64,000 nucleotides of DNA. Origin: UBA11403 sp963784615 (GTDB lineage: Bacteria; Pseudomonadota; Gammaproteobacteria; Legionellales; Legionellaceae). Of the stretch, positions 9,182 through 18,273 are shown piece after piece. Position numbers and translations under genes: made by a program. Each line of letters starts with the position of its first letter. Position 1 is the stretch's first letter. A model generated the notes under the pieces. It did not search any database. It had not been told where the DNA came from and was given only the letters and a program-made list of their open reading frames with translations. The stretch lies in assembly GCA_963784615.1 (NCBI GenBank), contig CAWASG010000002.1, positions 310,001-374,000 of the forward strand. Reading direction: 5' to 3'.

Positions 9182-9186
9182 AGTGC
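9182..9186. repeat. Target-site duplication AGTGC, right copy
   Basis: The second copy of the 5-bp duplication bounding the IS21-family element. Its AGT codon is in the same frame as the left copy at 5861, so either copy can serve as Ser64-Ala65 of the ancestral protein. Confidence 0.9.
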
Positions 9187-11575
9187 CGGTGTTGATACGT
9201 TTAGAGCAATAAATGCCGTTGCTTTTAACATTCCCATACTGATTATAACGGGGATAGAGGATGAAAATACCGCGCTCATGACTATTACAGAAGGCGCCCA
9301 GGACTATTTGGTCAAGGGAACTTATGATGCTCATTTGTTGGTGAGCTCCATTCTCTATGCAACAGAACGAAAACAGAATGAAGTCGTCACCCATGAATAT
9401 ATGAATATCATAGAAAATGCCAACGAAGCGATTATTACTTTGACCCATAACGGTGTTATTAAAGGTTTGAATAATGCCGCGCAAACTCTTTTGCAGTATT
9501 CTCTAAAAGAGATTGCCGGCCTGTACTTTGGTGTTTTAGTGCCTGAAGCGCAAAAGATCATGGTTGAGCAAATGCTTCATCTGACACAATTAGGGGGAAG
9601 TATTACTCAGCACGAAATTAACTTTAAAGATAAAAATCAAAAAATAATTAACTGTATCATTAATATGTCACCTATAAAAAATAAAAATGGCATTTGTGAA
9701 GGTCTTGTAGTCATGGCACAAGACAACACAGAACGTAAAAAGACAGAGATACTATTGGCAATCCAGCTACAAGTTTCGACAATCTTGGGTGAATTTACTA
9801 ATTTGCAATTAGTTTTCCATGGGATCTTAAAAGCCATATGTGAAATATTAGATTTTAAGATCGGGGAATTTTGGGCTGTAGATTCAGAAAAAAAACATAT
9901 GGTGTATGCCTCCAGCTGGATTGATTATCATTTACCCGGTGATTTATTGAAAACATCTCATAAACTCACCTTTCATCCTGCTGAGGGCATCCCTGGATTT
10001 GTATGGACGACGAAACGCCCTTATTGGAATACTGATTTGGAGAATGTCGGTCCAAGTTCGCTTAAAAATATATTGAAAAAAATCAAGCTAAGTTGTGTGT
10101 TGGCTATACCTATTCTTTTCGGTGAGGATGTTTTGGGAGTTTTCATTTTTTATGGTCGCCAACTGGAAAAGCCTGATATCCCCATGATGTTGTTGTATGA
10201 ACAAATAGGCAAACAAATTGGAACATTTTTAAAGCGTAAGCGCATGGAAAAAGATTTAATACAATTGGCAGAACATGATTATTTGACAGGTTTGGCTAAT
10301 AAATTTATGGCTGAAAAGGTATTAAAAGAAGTGATTCATAGTGCAGAAGAAAAAAAAGATAAAGTCGCTTTGCTTTATCTGGATCTGGATTATTTTAAAA
10401 AAATTAATGATTTAGTCGGGCATTCCTATGGCGATAAGGTATTGCAAGAGATCGCTGCTCGATTACGTAGCCTCACTCGGGAAAACGATCTGATTGCACG
10501 CTTTGGTGGCGATGAGTTTGGGATTATACTTCCTGGGATTAAGACCAGAAACAGGGTAAATGGTCTTGCGAAAAAAATTCTGGATATTGTGTCATTACCT
10601 TTTGTCCTTGATGGGAAAAATTTTTATTTAACCGCAAGTATTGGGATCAGTTTGTATCCGGATGACGGGGACAACGTTAACACATTGTTGATCGCTGCAG
10701 ATTCAGCCTTATACCACGTGAAGAGTGAAGGCAGAAATGGTTATCAATATGCATCTAAAATATCTGGGCTGATAGAGAGAGAAAAACTCATGATCGAAAG
10801 CCTGTTGCCCAACGCCTTCGAAAATAATGAATTTCTCTTGTATTACCAGCCTATTTTAAGTGCAAAAACAAATCTGATTGAGGGTGTAGAGGCATTAATT
10901 CGATGGAGAAGTCAAGATGGTCGCATTTTGACCCCTAATGAATTCATGCTCTTGCTGGAACAAAGCCCGTTAATGATTCCTGTCGGTGAATGGATATTAC
11001 GCACAGCATGCCACCAAATTAAACAATGGGACAATCTGGGGTTGAAAAACGTTGCTGTCAATGTTTCCATCAAACAGTTAAATAGTGACTTTGTTCCTCT
11101 GATTAAAAAAATACTGAATGAAACGGGGGTGAAACCTGAAAATCTTGTTATTGAAATAACTGAATCAATGCTGGTGAAGGAAAGAGAGCACGTAGCTCTG
11201 ATTTTGAAAGATCTAAACAACATTGGCGTTTCTTGTTCTATTGATGACTTTGGAACTGGATATTCTTCTTTTTCTTATTTGGAGATCTTCAACTTTTCGA
11301 TTCTCAAGATAGATAAATCATTTGTTGATAAAATTCATAAAAGTAAAACTGCTAATTCTATTATTGAAGCACTTGTTGCGATGAGCAAGATATTAAAACT
11401 ACACACTATTGCTGAAGGGGTTGAGCAGAAAGATCAACTGGAATTTCTATCCAAAATTGGCTGCGATCAATACCAGGGATATTATTTTAGTAAGCCACTA
11501 CCTGCAAATGAAATAACGAAGCTTTTGTCTGCTCGGCCCTACGTTAAGTCCTCTGCACCGCGGGACCCCCTATGA
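9187..11575 (+). pseudogene. 3' fragment of IS-split REC-PAS-GAF-GGDEF-EAL gene
   Basis: The larger part of the interrupted c-di-GMP enzyme. In order it contains the end of the receiver (ILIITGIEDE, then QDYLVKGTYD), a PAS domain starting EYMNIIENANEAI, a GAF domain (around 9770-10230), a GGDEF domain with intact RFGGDEFGI, and an EAL domain with EALIRW, EITESMLV, IDDFGTGYSS and IAEGVEQ. Both catalytic domains keep their key residues, so the ancestral protein could have made and degraded c-di-GMP. The frame is open from a TTG at 9116 inside the IS right end (MFANFGRFKPAP...). A receiver-truncated protein could therefore still be made from an IS-borne start. Apart from the insertion I see no other lesion, which points to a recent event. 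Confidence 0.93.
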
Positions 11576-11613
11576 TACCATTTCATTCATAATGCGCTAA
11601 TGCTACAACTATA

Positions 11614-11709
11614 ATAAACGGGTCAAGAGAATTGTATCATACAAAAAAATTTGAAATATCAACCGTGTTTTAACTCTGGAACATCTTACAATGGACTTGA
11701 CCCGTTTAT
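11614..11709. repeat. 14-bp perfect inverted repeat pair around 68 bp
   Basis: ATAAACGGGTCAAG at 11614-11627 is repeated in inverted orientation as CTTGACCCGTTTAT at 11696-11709. The 68 bases between them are AT-rich. The 150-bp stretch between the GGDEF-EAL remnant and the ORF at 11727 holds nothing else I can name. It could be a small remnant mobile element or a transcription-stop structure, but no T-run follows the right arm. Confidence 0.6.
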
Positions 11710-11726
11710 GTCGTGCATGCCGATGA

Positions 11727-11945
11727 TTATTTGTTGCTCAGAATGACTTGAGCGGGCGGCGAACATGTGATCGTGGGTGGTCTAAAAATAGAGGGTTTAC
11801 GCGGTATTTCGGAAGAACCATTGTCCTTGGATGGTGCGCAGTGCAATGTAATCCCTTGCGATGCAGTCGATGGTGCGCGATAGAACGTATTGAGCGGCAA
11901 TGCATTCGTCGAATGATAGATGATGACTGGTTTAGGGTTAGACAT
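11727..11945 (-). CDS. Possible small Pro/Ser-rich protein coupled to hemB
   Basis: A 72-codon frame whose ATG overlaps the hemB stop region by eight bases and is preceded by GAGGAG (inside hemB) at seven bases, a good arrangement for translational coupling. The product is rich in Pro, Ser and Thr, has no signal peptide or recognised motif, and resembles no family I know. It may be real or may be a fortuitous frame behind hemB. Confidence 0.35.
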   Translation of the reverse strand: MSNPKPVIIYHSTNALPLNTFYRAPSTASQGITLHCAPSKDNGSSEIPRKPSIFRPPTITCSPPAQVILSNK

Positions 11946-12924
11946 GTTTACTCCTCAGTTCTTTCGCAATCTCTTTTGCAAAATACGTAATGATCAAATC
12001 AGCGCCAGCGCGTTTAATGGCGAGCAGCGTTTCCATCATCGCTTGTTTTTCATCGATTAATCCTTGGCGTGCGCCAAATTTAATCATGGCATATTCTCCA
12101 CTGACTTGATAGGCGCAGAGTGGAATTTCAGGAAAGGTCTGTTTAATACGGTAAATCACATCGAGGTAGTTCATGGCTGGTTTGACCATGAGCATATCCG
12201 CGCCTTCTGCAACATCGAGCGCTGCTTCTCGTATGGCTTCCTCAGCGTTCGCAGGATTCATTTGATAGGTTTTGCGATCGCCAAATTGCGGTGCACCTTG
12301 AGCCGCCTCTCGGAAGGGGCCGTAGAAACAGGAGCTGTATTTGACGGCATAACTTAAAATAGCGGTGTCTTGATAACCGTGTTCATCCAATGCCTCACGA
12401 ATCGCAAGGACCATGCCATCAGTCATGCTGCTGGGTGCGACCCAATCAGCGCCCGCTTTTGCAAAGCTTACCGCCTGCTGGCCGAGCTGCTTGAGTGTGG
12501 CATCGTTGTGAATGGATTCGTCATTTAAAATACCGCAATGGCCATGGTCCGTGTATTCACACAAACAGACGTCAGCAATAATGAGCATGTCGGGGCAATG
12601 GTTGCGAATGGTGCGAATGGCTTGCTGGATGATCCCTTCGGCACAGATGGAGGCGCTGCCTTCGGCATCTTTATGTTTCGGGATCCCAAAAAGCAATACC
12701 GCTTTAATTCCCAATGTCTTGAGGCTATCGATTTCGGCAGGTAAATCCTTGAGTGTGAGTTGGAATTGACCTGGCATTGAGCTGATTTCTTGTTTTGCTT
12801 TTAGGGTTTCACTGATAAATAGCGGCGCAATGAATTGGCTCGGATGCAATCGCGTTTCTTGCAGCATGTCTCGAATCTCTGGTGTGCGGCGCATACGTTT
12901 GAGTCTTAGTGGAAGATTATACAT
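11938..12924 (-). CDS. hemB: Delta-aminolevulinic acid dehydratase (porphobilinogen synthase)
   Basis: Condenses two 5-aminolevulinate molecules to porphobilinogen in haem synthesis, in the cytoplasm. At 328 residues it is normal for the family. The two active-site lysines are visible near residues 194 (SYAVKYSSCFYGPFR) and 247 (MLMVKPAMNYLD). The cysteine-containing metal stretch (ADVCLCEYTDHGHCG, near 120) is of the zinc-binding type. The start overlaps the end of mutS by eight bases, so the two are probably co-transcribed. No sign of damage. Confidence 0.97.
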   Translation of the reverse strand: MYNLPLRLKRMRRTPEIRDMLQETRLHPSQFIAPLFISETLKAKQEISSMPGQFQLTLKDLPAEIDSLKTLGIKAVLLFGIPKHKDAEGSASICAEGIIQQAIRTIRNHCPDMLIIADVCLCEYTDHGHCGILNDESIHNDATLKQLGQQAVSFAKAGADWVAPSSMTDGMVLAIREALDEHGYQDTAILSYAVKYSSCFYGPFREAAQGAPQFGDRKTYQMNPANAEEAIREAALDVAEGADMLMVKPAMNYLDVIYRIKQTFPEIPLCAYQVSGEYAMIKFGARQGLIDEKQAMMETLLAIKRAGADLIITYFAKEIAKELRSKHV

Positions 12925-15454
12925 GGTTAAATTGCTCCTGTTTTTTGAGCCGATAGATTAAATCCAGTGCCTCGCGTGCAGTTAAGTTATCGGCATCAAT
13001 ATTCGCTAATTCATGGTGTAGGGGCGAATAAATCGGCATGGGTTCGGCAACAGTTTGCCCTGTTGGGGCGGCGTGCTCTGCCTGTTGCAAATACCCTCTG
13101 GCCAATGCCAAGACGTCATTTGGAATGCCGGCCAGCTGGGCGACCTCTAAACCATAACTTTGACTGGCAGCGCCATCTTCAACATGATAGAGAAAGACGA
13201 TACGATTCTGGTTAAACGTTGCGCGTAAGTGCACGTTGCGAATACATGAAAATGATTCAGGTAAACGTGTGAGTTCAAAATAGTGCGTTGAAAATAACGT
13301 GTAGCATTGAATATGATTCGCAAGATAAGCACAACAGGCGTGCGCCAGAGCCATGCCATCATGGGTACTGGTCCCTCGACCGATTTCATCGATTAAAACG
13401 AGGCTTTGAGGCGTTGCTTGACGCAAGATATAAGCCGTTTCGGTCATTTCAACCATGAAGGTTGAACGGCCAGACGCCAGATCATCACTCGCCCCAATGC
13501 GCGTGAACAGTTTATCAATTGGCCCCAGGCGCACACTTTCCGCTGGAACATAACTACCAATATGGGCCAATAAAACAATCAAGGCATTTTGCCGCATATA
13601 GGTGGATTTACCGCCCATGTTTGGCCCGGTAATCAACAATACGTGGTGCTGCGGTTTGATGTTTAAATCATTGGCGATGAATTGCTCTTGTAAAATAGAT
13701 TCGATGACGGGATGTCGACCACGTTGGATCTCAATGCCTGGGGTATCAACCAGCGCTGGGCAATGCCATGACAGGCTTTGAGTGCGCTCCGCCAAACAAC
13801 TTAAGACATCAAGTTCTGCCAGTGCATTCGCCATGGCGTTCAGCTGGGCAAGAGACTGAAGAATTTCTTCTAGCAAATTCTCATAAAGCCATTTTTCGCG
13901 AGCCAGTGCTTTGGACTCGGCGGAAAGTACGATGTCTTCAAAGGCCTTGAGTTCGGGGGTGCTGTAGCGCTCGACGTTTTTTAAGGTTTGCTTGCGTTGA
14001 AAATGTGCCGGCGCACGTTCAGCTTGCGCTTGGGATAATTCAAAGAAATAGCCTTGCACACGATTAAAGCCGACTTTCAATGTGGATAATCCTGAGCGGT
14101 TTTTTTCTTCTTCCTCAAATTGTTGTAATTGTTCGGCGCCATTCTCACTGTATCGACGGAGTTCATCGAGCTCCTCATCAAAGCCCTGTGCGAACACACC
14201 ACCGTCACGAATGAGCACCGGAGGATTTTCAACAATCGCTTGTGTGAGTAGCTCGCAAAGATGTGGCAGGGGAGTGATGTGTTGTGCCAGCGCATATAAT
14301 AGTGGGGAAGAATTGGTTTTGATGACGGCGTGAATCTCGGGCAGTAACGCGAGTGTTTCTCTTAATTGTGCGAGATCACGCGGTCGTGCTGACTTGAGCG
14401 CAATGCGTGTGACAATACGATGCAAATCGGCGACATGCTTGAGTAAAGCATGACATTGCGTGTCTTGTTTGTGACGAATGATTTCGGTTATCGCCGCTTG
14501 TCGGCTTTGAATAGGGGCATGTTGTCGCAAGGGTTGACCTAACCAGCGCTTCAATAAACGCGAACCCATGGCACTGGCCGTTTTATCCAGGATGGTTAAT
14601 AGTGTATAACCGCGCCCGCCTTGATTACTTTCAAACAATTCAAGATGGCGCTGTGTGGCGGCATCGAGTTGTAGATAGTCGTCCGTTTGTTCAAGCGTAA
14701 TGGCGGTCAGATGAGGCAGAGCTTGCCGTTGGGTGACTTGCAAATAAGCGAGAAGGCAACCCGCAGCAGGATAGGCATAAGGATAATTAGATTCACCAAA
14801 GGCTTGTAAATGACTGGCATGAAATTGCTTTTGCAGGAGTGTCGTTGCGCGCTTGCTATCAAAATCCCAAGCAGGGCGTGCTTTGATGAGGTAATCTCGA
14901 AACCATTCAGGTTGATTGAATGATTCGGGCACTAATATTTCTGCCGGATTGAGGCGTGTTATCTCCGCTAAAAGCTGTTCTTCTTCCTCAATTTGCAGTA
15001 AATGAAAACGACCCTCACTTAAATCCACCCATGCCAGACCGTAATATCGACGGTAGGGATGAATGGCCAGCAACAGGTTATCTCGCTTCGCTTCGAGCAA
15101 GGCATCATCAGTCACCGTGCCTGGTGTGATGATACGTGTGACCTGTCGTTCAACGGGGCCTTTGCTGGTTGCAGGATCTCCGATTTGCTCGCAGATGGCG
15201 ACGGATTGATTCTTTTTTAAGAGCCGCGCAAGGTAATTTTCCACCGCATGATAAGGTACGCCGGCCATAGGGATCGGCTGACCATTCGATTGCCCGCGAT
15301 GCGTGAGGGTTATATCCAGTAATTGGGCTGCGTGTTTGGCATCGTCAAAAAATAATTCATAAAAATCGCCCATGCGATACAGCAAGAGCATATCTGGGTA
15401 GTCGGCTTTGATGCGCAAGTATTGCTGCATCATGGGGGTATGAGTGGTGGACAT
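12917..15454 (-). CDS. mutS: DNA mismatch repair protein MutS
   Basis: Recognises base mismatches and starts mismatch repair with MutL. At 845 residues it is a normal length. The mismatch-reading motif GDFYELFFDDA lies near residue 30, and the connector, lever and clamp domains follow. The ATPase has Walker A TGPNMGGKSTYMRQ near residue 615, Walker B with LIDEIGRGTSTHDG, and STHYFELT. The N-terminus MMQQYLRIKADYPDMLLLYRMG is typical and supports the start region. It lies upstream of hemB in an overlapping pair; this pairing is not a usual functional unit. Confidence 0.98.
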   Translation of the reverse strand: MSTTHTPMMQQYLRIKADYPDMLLLYRMGDFYELFFDDAKHAAQLLDITLTHRGQSNGQPIPMAGVPYHAVENYLARLLKKNQSVAICEQIGDPATSKGPVERQVTRIITPGTVTDDALLEAKRDNLLLAIHPYRRYYGLAWVDLSEGRFHLLQIEEEEQLLAEITRLNPAEILVPESFNQPEWFRDYLIKARPAWDFDSKRATTLLQKQFHASHLQAFGESNYPYAYPAAGCLLAYLQVTQRQALPHLTAITLEQTDDYLQLDAATQRHLELFESNQGGRGYTLLTILDKTASAMGSRLLKRWLGQPLRQHAPIQSRQAAITEIIRHKQDTQCHALLKHVADLHRIVTRIALKSARPRDLAQLRETLALLPEIHAVIKTNSSPLLYALAQHITPLPHLCELLTQAIVENPPVLIRDGGVFAQGFDEELDELRRYSENGAEQLQQFEEEEKNRSGLSTLKVGFNRVQGYFFELSQAQAERAPAHFQRKQTLKNVERYSTPELKAFEDIVLSAESKALAREKWLYENLLEEILQSLAQLNAMANALAELDVLSCLAERTQSLSWHCPALVDTPGIEIQRGRHPVIESILQEQFIANDLNIKPQHHVLLITGPNMGGKSTYMRQNALIVLLAHIGSYVPAESVRLGPIDKLFTRIGASDDLASGRSTFMVEMTETAYILRQATPQSLVLIDEIGRGTSTHDGMALAHACCAYLANHIQCYTLFSTHYFELTRLPESFSCIRNVHLRATFNQNRIVFLYHVEDGAASQSYGLEVAQLAGIPNDVLALARGYLQQAEHAAPTGQTVAEPMPIYSPLHHELANIDADNLTAREALDLIYRLKKQEQFNHV

Positions 15455-15555
15455 GTTGGATGCTTATTATAAAATAAATGCATTGTATCCTCTTGATTTA
15501 TCGAGGTAAAGAGTGAATGCTAGAAAATGAATTGACAAACCCTTAGGAGGACGCG

Positions 15556-16245
15556 ATGAGCTTTGAATTTTTTACGAGTCGTTATGAGCACGCTGATCCT
15601 TTTGCATTAGCCGCGTCAGGAACAATTGGTGCCATGATCTTTAACGCTGGCTCAGCATATTTAGGAAGCATGGTGTTGAATTCGGCAGGCTGGACCTTGG
15701 AGCATGTTGGCATCCATTCCATTTCTTCGATATTGGGTCAAGTTGCCACAGGAACCCTTTCGTGCCTGTGTCCTATGTTATGTTTTGGTCTTCCGTTGTT
15801 ATCACAAACCAATTATTGCCAAGAGAGTTTGACTCCTGTTCAACGGGCTCAAATGTATTGTTTGGCGGTTAACGGTCTGTGTGGAGCAATCCCTTCAGCA
15901 ATTGGTGCGGGTTGTTTTTGCATGACGCCTTTACAAATCAGATACGAAATAGCAGCAACGGTGACCGGTTATGCGCTTATTGGTGTGGGGCTATTCGGTT
16001 TGGAGTCTATGGGGACGAGCCTGTATTTTTATTGTCGAGGGTCAGATATCGATCCTGTGACCAGAGTGCCACTGCTCAATGCGCCAATTTATGCAACAGT
16101 TGATAATCATGACATAAACCACATCCAGCCAGTAAATAATCGTACAGGCCAGCCTCTAACCGTTGCAGATTATTTAGGTTCTAATGAGCCTGATAATCGG
16201 GAAATCTATTATAGAGGGATAAATAACGCGCCACAGATGGTGTAA
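15556..16245 (+). CDS. Unknown multi-pass membrane protein
   Basis: A 229-residue protein with about four or five hydrophobic stretches in residues 15-160, rich in Gly, Ser and Cys, followed by a polar tail. I recognise no family. The start is well supported: AGGAGG lies a few bases before the ATG. The cysteine-rich membrane part and lack of a cleavable signal peptide suggest an inner-membrane or host-membrane protein. It is monocistronic between mutS (divergent) and a REP-like palindrome that follows its stop by 32 bases. Confidence 0.8.
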   Translation: MSFEFFTSRYEHADPFALAASGTIGAMIFNAGSAYLGSMVLNSAGWTLEHVGIHSISSILGQVATGTLSCLCPMLCFGLPLLSQTNYCQESLTPVQRAQMYCLAVNGLCGAIPSAIGAGCFCMTPLQIRYEIAATVTGYALIGVGLFGLESMGTSLYFYCRGSDIDPVTRVPLLNAPIYATVDNHDINHIQPVNNRTGQPLTVADYLGSNEPDNREIYYRGINNAPQMV

Positions 16246-16277
16246 CCTTTGACTATAATGGCACTCAGTTAAGAACT

Positions 16278-16372
16278 GTAGGTTGGGTTGAGCGAGAGCG
16301 AAGCCCAACAAAATGCGCTCCAGGCATGGCGCAAAACATGTTGGGCTTCGCTCTCGCTCAACTCAACCTACG
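16278..16372. repeat. REP-like palindromic repeat, copy 1
   Basis: A head-to-head pair of a ~33-bp unit. The left arm 16278-16310 (TAGGTTGGGTTGAGCGAGAG core) and right arm 16339-16371 are inverted copies with one mismatch. Each arm is also a small hairpin (TTGGG...CCCAA). It lies 32 bases after the stop of the preceding membrane-protein gene. Related copies occur at 27723, 42121, 50879 and 62649. Confidence 0.93.
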
Positions 16373-16484
16373 CGCACATCAATCATTTTTTCACGACAAC
16401 TTAGTGCCATTAAACTTTGACTTAATAATTTTCATCTATACTAAAGCATAGGTGTTTAATTTTTTCATTCAGAGTTGAGGTGGA

Positions 16485-16874
16485 ATGATGGGAAGAAACC
16501 AGCCGGAAAGTTTAACAAAATCGACATCGCCCTATCGCAATTTGTATAACGCAATAGATAACATGTTGAACCATGAAGATCATCGTCTTGTTGCTTTAGC
16601 ACATCAGTTAAAAGATCATCTGGATAGATTTGAAAAAGATCCAATGCGTTGTGATAACAATGTGAAGCGTCAATTTCAGTCTATTTTTGTGACGGCGTTG
16701 CATAGTCATGATGAACAATTTTCCACACAAAGAGATGTTAAAAAGATCATTCATGGCGTCCACATACAATTATATACGGATGTATTTTCAAACAATGAAC
16801 ATCTTCGAAAGGTGTCCTTTTTTCCACAAAAGGAAGAACAGGACACTGAGCAACATTTTCCACCGAGACCCTAG
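16485..16874 (+). CDS. Unknown 129-residue protein ended by a mobile repeat
   Basis: A charged, mainly helical soluble protein with no recognised motif (the stretch DRFEKDPMRCDNNVKRQF is typical of its composition). The ATG follows a weak GAGG site. The stop codon TAG at 16872-16874 lies in the left border of a 218-bp nested palindromic element. The reading frame was therefore probably longer before that element arrived, and this may be a truncated gene. Function is unknown. Confidence 0.65.
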   Translation: MMGRNQPESLTKSTSPYRNLYNAIDNMLNHEDHRLVALAHQLKDHLDRFEKDPMRCDNNVKRQFQSIFVTALHSHDEQFSTQRDVKKIIHGVHIQLYTDVFSNNEHLRKVSFFPQKEEQDTEQHFPPRP

Positions 16875-17088
16875 TACTTCATCCATTTAGTTTTGACCGG
16901 TTGATATAGGCAGATTAACACTATATTGAACAGCGTCGTTGCGAGCGAAGCGCGGCAATCCAGAGTTCAGAGCACGGTACTCTGGATTGCTTCGTGCCTC
17001 GCAACGACGCCACCTGTAAGTTCATCGTTACTGCTTATATTGAAGCTACTGGCGTGAACCGTTCAAAACTAAATGGAAACGGTACTAG
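16871..17088. mobile_element. 218-bp nested palindromic MITE-like element
   Basis: The outer arms are inverted copies. CTAGTAC at the left end (16871) pairs with GTACTAG at the right end (17088), and CCATTTAGTTTTGACCGGTT pairs with a right arm differing at one base. Inside sits a second palindrome: 16933-16964 (GCGTCGTTGCGAGCGAAG start) pairs with 16981-17010. No coding frame is present. The outline (non-coding, long terminal inverted repeats, TA at the borders) fits a miniature inverted-repeat element moved by an absent transposase. The inner palindrome may be a separate repeat inserted into it. Confidence 0.8.
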
Positions 17089-17105
17089 TATGAGAGGAGA
17101 TCCAC

Positions 17106-18248
17106 ATGAAGGGTCGAAAGCGTCAGTTGAGCAAGAATAAAAAAATTGTTATTGCCTGTGTGATTGGCACAAGACCGGAAGTCATCAAAATGGCGCCGGT
17201 TATTTTGGCATTACAAGCATGTGAGTGGGCTAAAGTTCTTCTAATCAATACCGCTCAACATCGAGAACTAACCGATGATATGTTGACGATATTTGATTTA
17301 AAATCAGATATCGACCTAAATCTCATGAAACCTGATCAATCGCTGGGTAGCTTGTCTGGAAAGTTGTGTATTGAACTGGACCGGCTGATTCATCAACAGA
17401 AATTTGATCTGGTTCTTGGAGTAGGGGATACCACAACGGTTTTTATTGCTTCTTTAATTTCATTTTATCAACGCATTCCCTTTGGTCATATTGAGGCTGG
17501 ATTGAGAAGCCATCAACTACTGGAACCGTTTCCTGAAGAAATGAATCGTCTATTAACCGCTCCGCTGGCAACTTGGCATTTTGCACCAACGCTGTTAGAA
17601 AAAGAAAATCTGATAAAAGAGCGTATTGATGAGAATCATATTTTGGTGACCGGTAACACCGTGATTGATGCATTGCACTGGGTTATTCAACATAAACCAG
17701 AGCATCATTTTATGCGCTCACTGTCTAAATTTATTATCGTGACCGTGCATCGACGTGAGAATTTTGGTGAGCAGTTAGATCAAATTTGTGAAGCGATTAT
17801 TCAATTGTCGAGTCGCTTTAAGGATGTCGAATTTATTATCCCGATGCATCCAAACCCTAATGTCCGAAAAACGATTGAACATCAATTAATGAACCGTGGC
17901 AATATTCATTTATTATCCCCCTTGGGTTATACAGAATTTGCAAATTTGATGAGTCGAGCCATTTTGATTATGACCGACTCGGGTGGGATACAAGAAGAGG
18001 CTCCGGCATTAAAAAAACCACTGGTTATTTTACGCGGCGTTACAGAGCGCGCAGCTATTCTTTCCGAAGAATTAGGCATTCTAGCTGGAACTGAAACGAA
18101 ATCGATTGTTGATACTGTTTCGGAATTATTAACCAACCCAACGCTATATGCCAAAATGTCTCGAGGCGTTTCTCCTTATGGAGATGGGCATGCCGCGGAC
18201 AGGATAGTAGATCACATACATCGTCAACTTAGGTTGAACTATTCGTAA
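17106..18248 (+). CDS. wecB: UDP-N-acetylglucosamine 2-epimerase (non-hydrolysing)
   Basis: Interconverts UDP-GlcNAc and UDP-ManNAc, supplying ManNAc units for surface glycans. The 380-residue protein shows the family marks: CVIGTRPEVIKMAPVI at the start, GHIEAGLRSHQLLEPFPEE near 125, VTVHRRENFGE near 215 and IMTDSGGIQEEAP near 290. A GGAGATCCACATG site supports the start. It converges on an nfrB-like gene 26 bases away. In E. coli WecB provides the sugar nucleotide for the NfrA/NfrB glycan, so the pairing here probably has meaning. Confidence 0.96.
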   Translation: MKGRKRQLSKNKKIVIACVIGTRPEVIKMAPVILALQACEWAKVLLINTAQHRELTDDMLTIFDLKSDIDLNLMKPDQSLGSLSGKLCIELDRLIHQQKFDLVLGVGDTTTVFIASLISFYQRIPFGHIEAGLRSHQLLEPFPEEMNRLLTAPLATWHFAPTLLEKENLIKERIDENHILVTGNTVIDALHWVIQHKPEHHFMRSLSKFIIVTVHRRENFGEQLDQICEAIIQLSSRFKDVEFIIPMHPNPNVRKTIEHQLMNRGNIHLLSPLGYTEFANLMSRAILIMTDSGGIQEEAPALKKPLVILRGVTERAAILSEELGILAGTETKSIVDTVSELLTNPTLYAKMSRGVSPYGDGHAADRIVDHIHRQLRLNYS

Positions 18249-18273
18249 GCGTTTGCATTGCCGTAAAAGTTAA

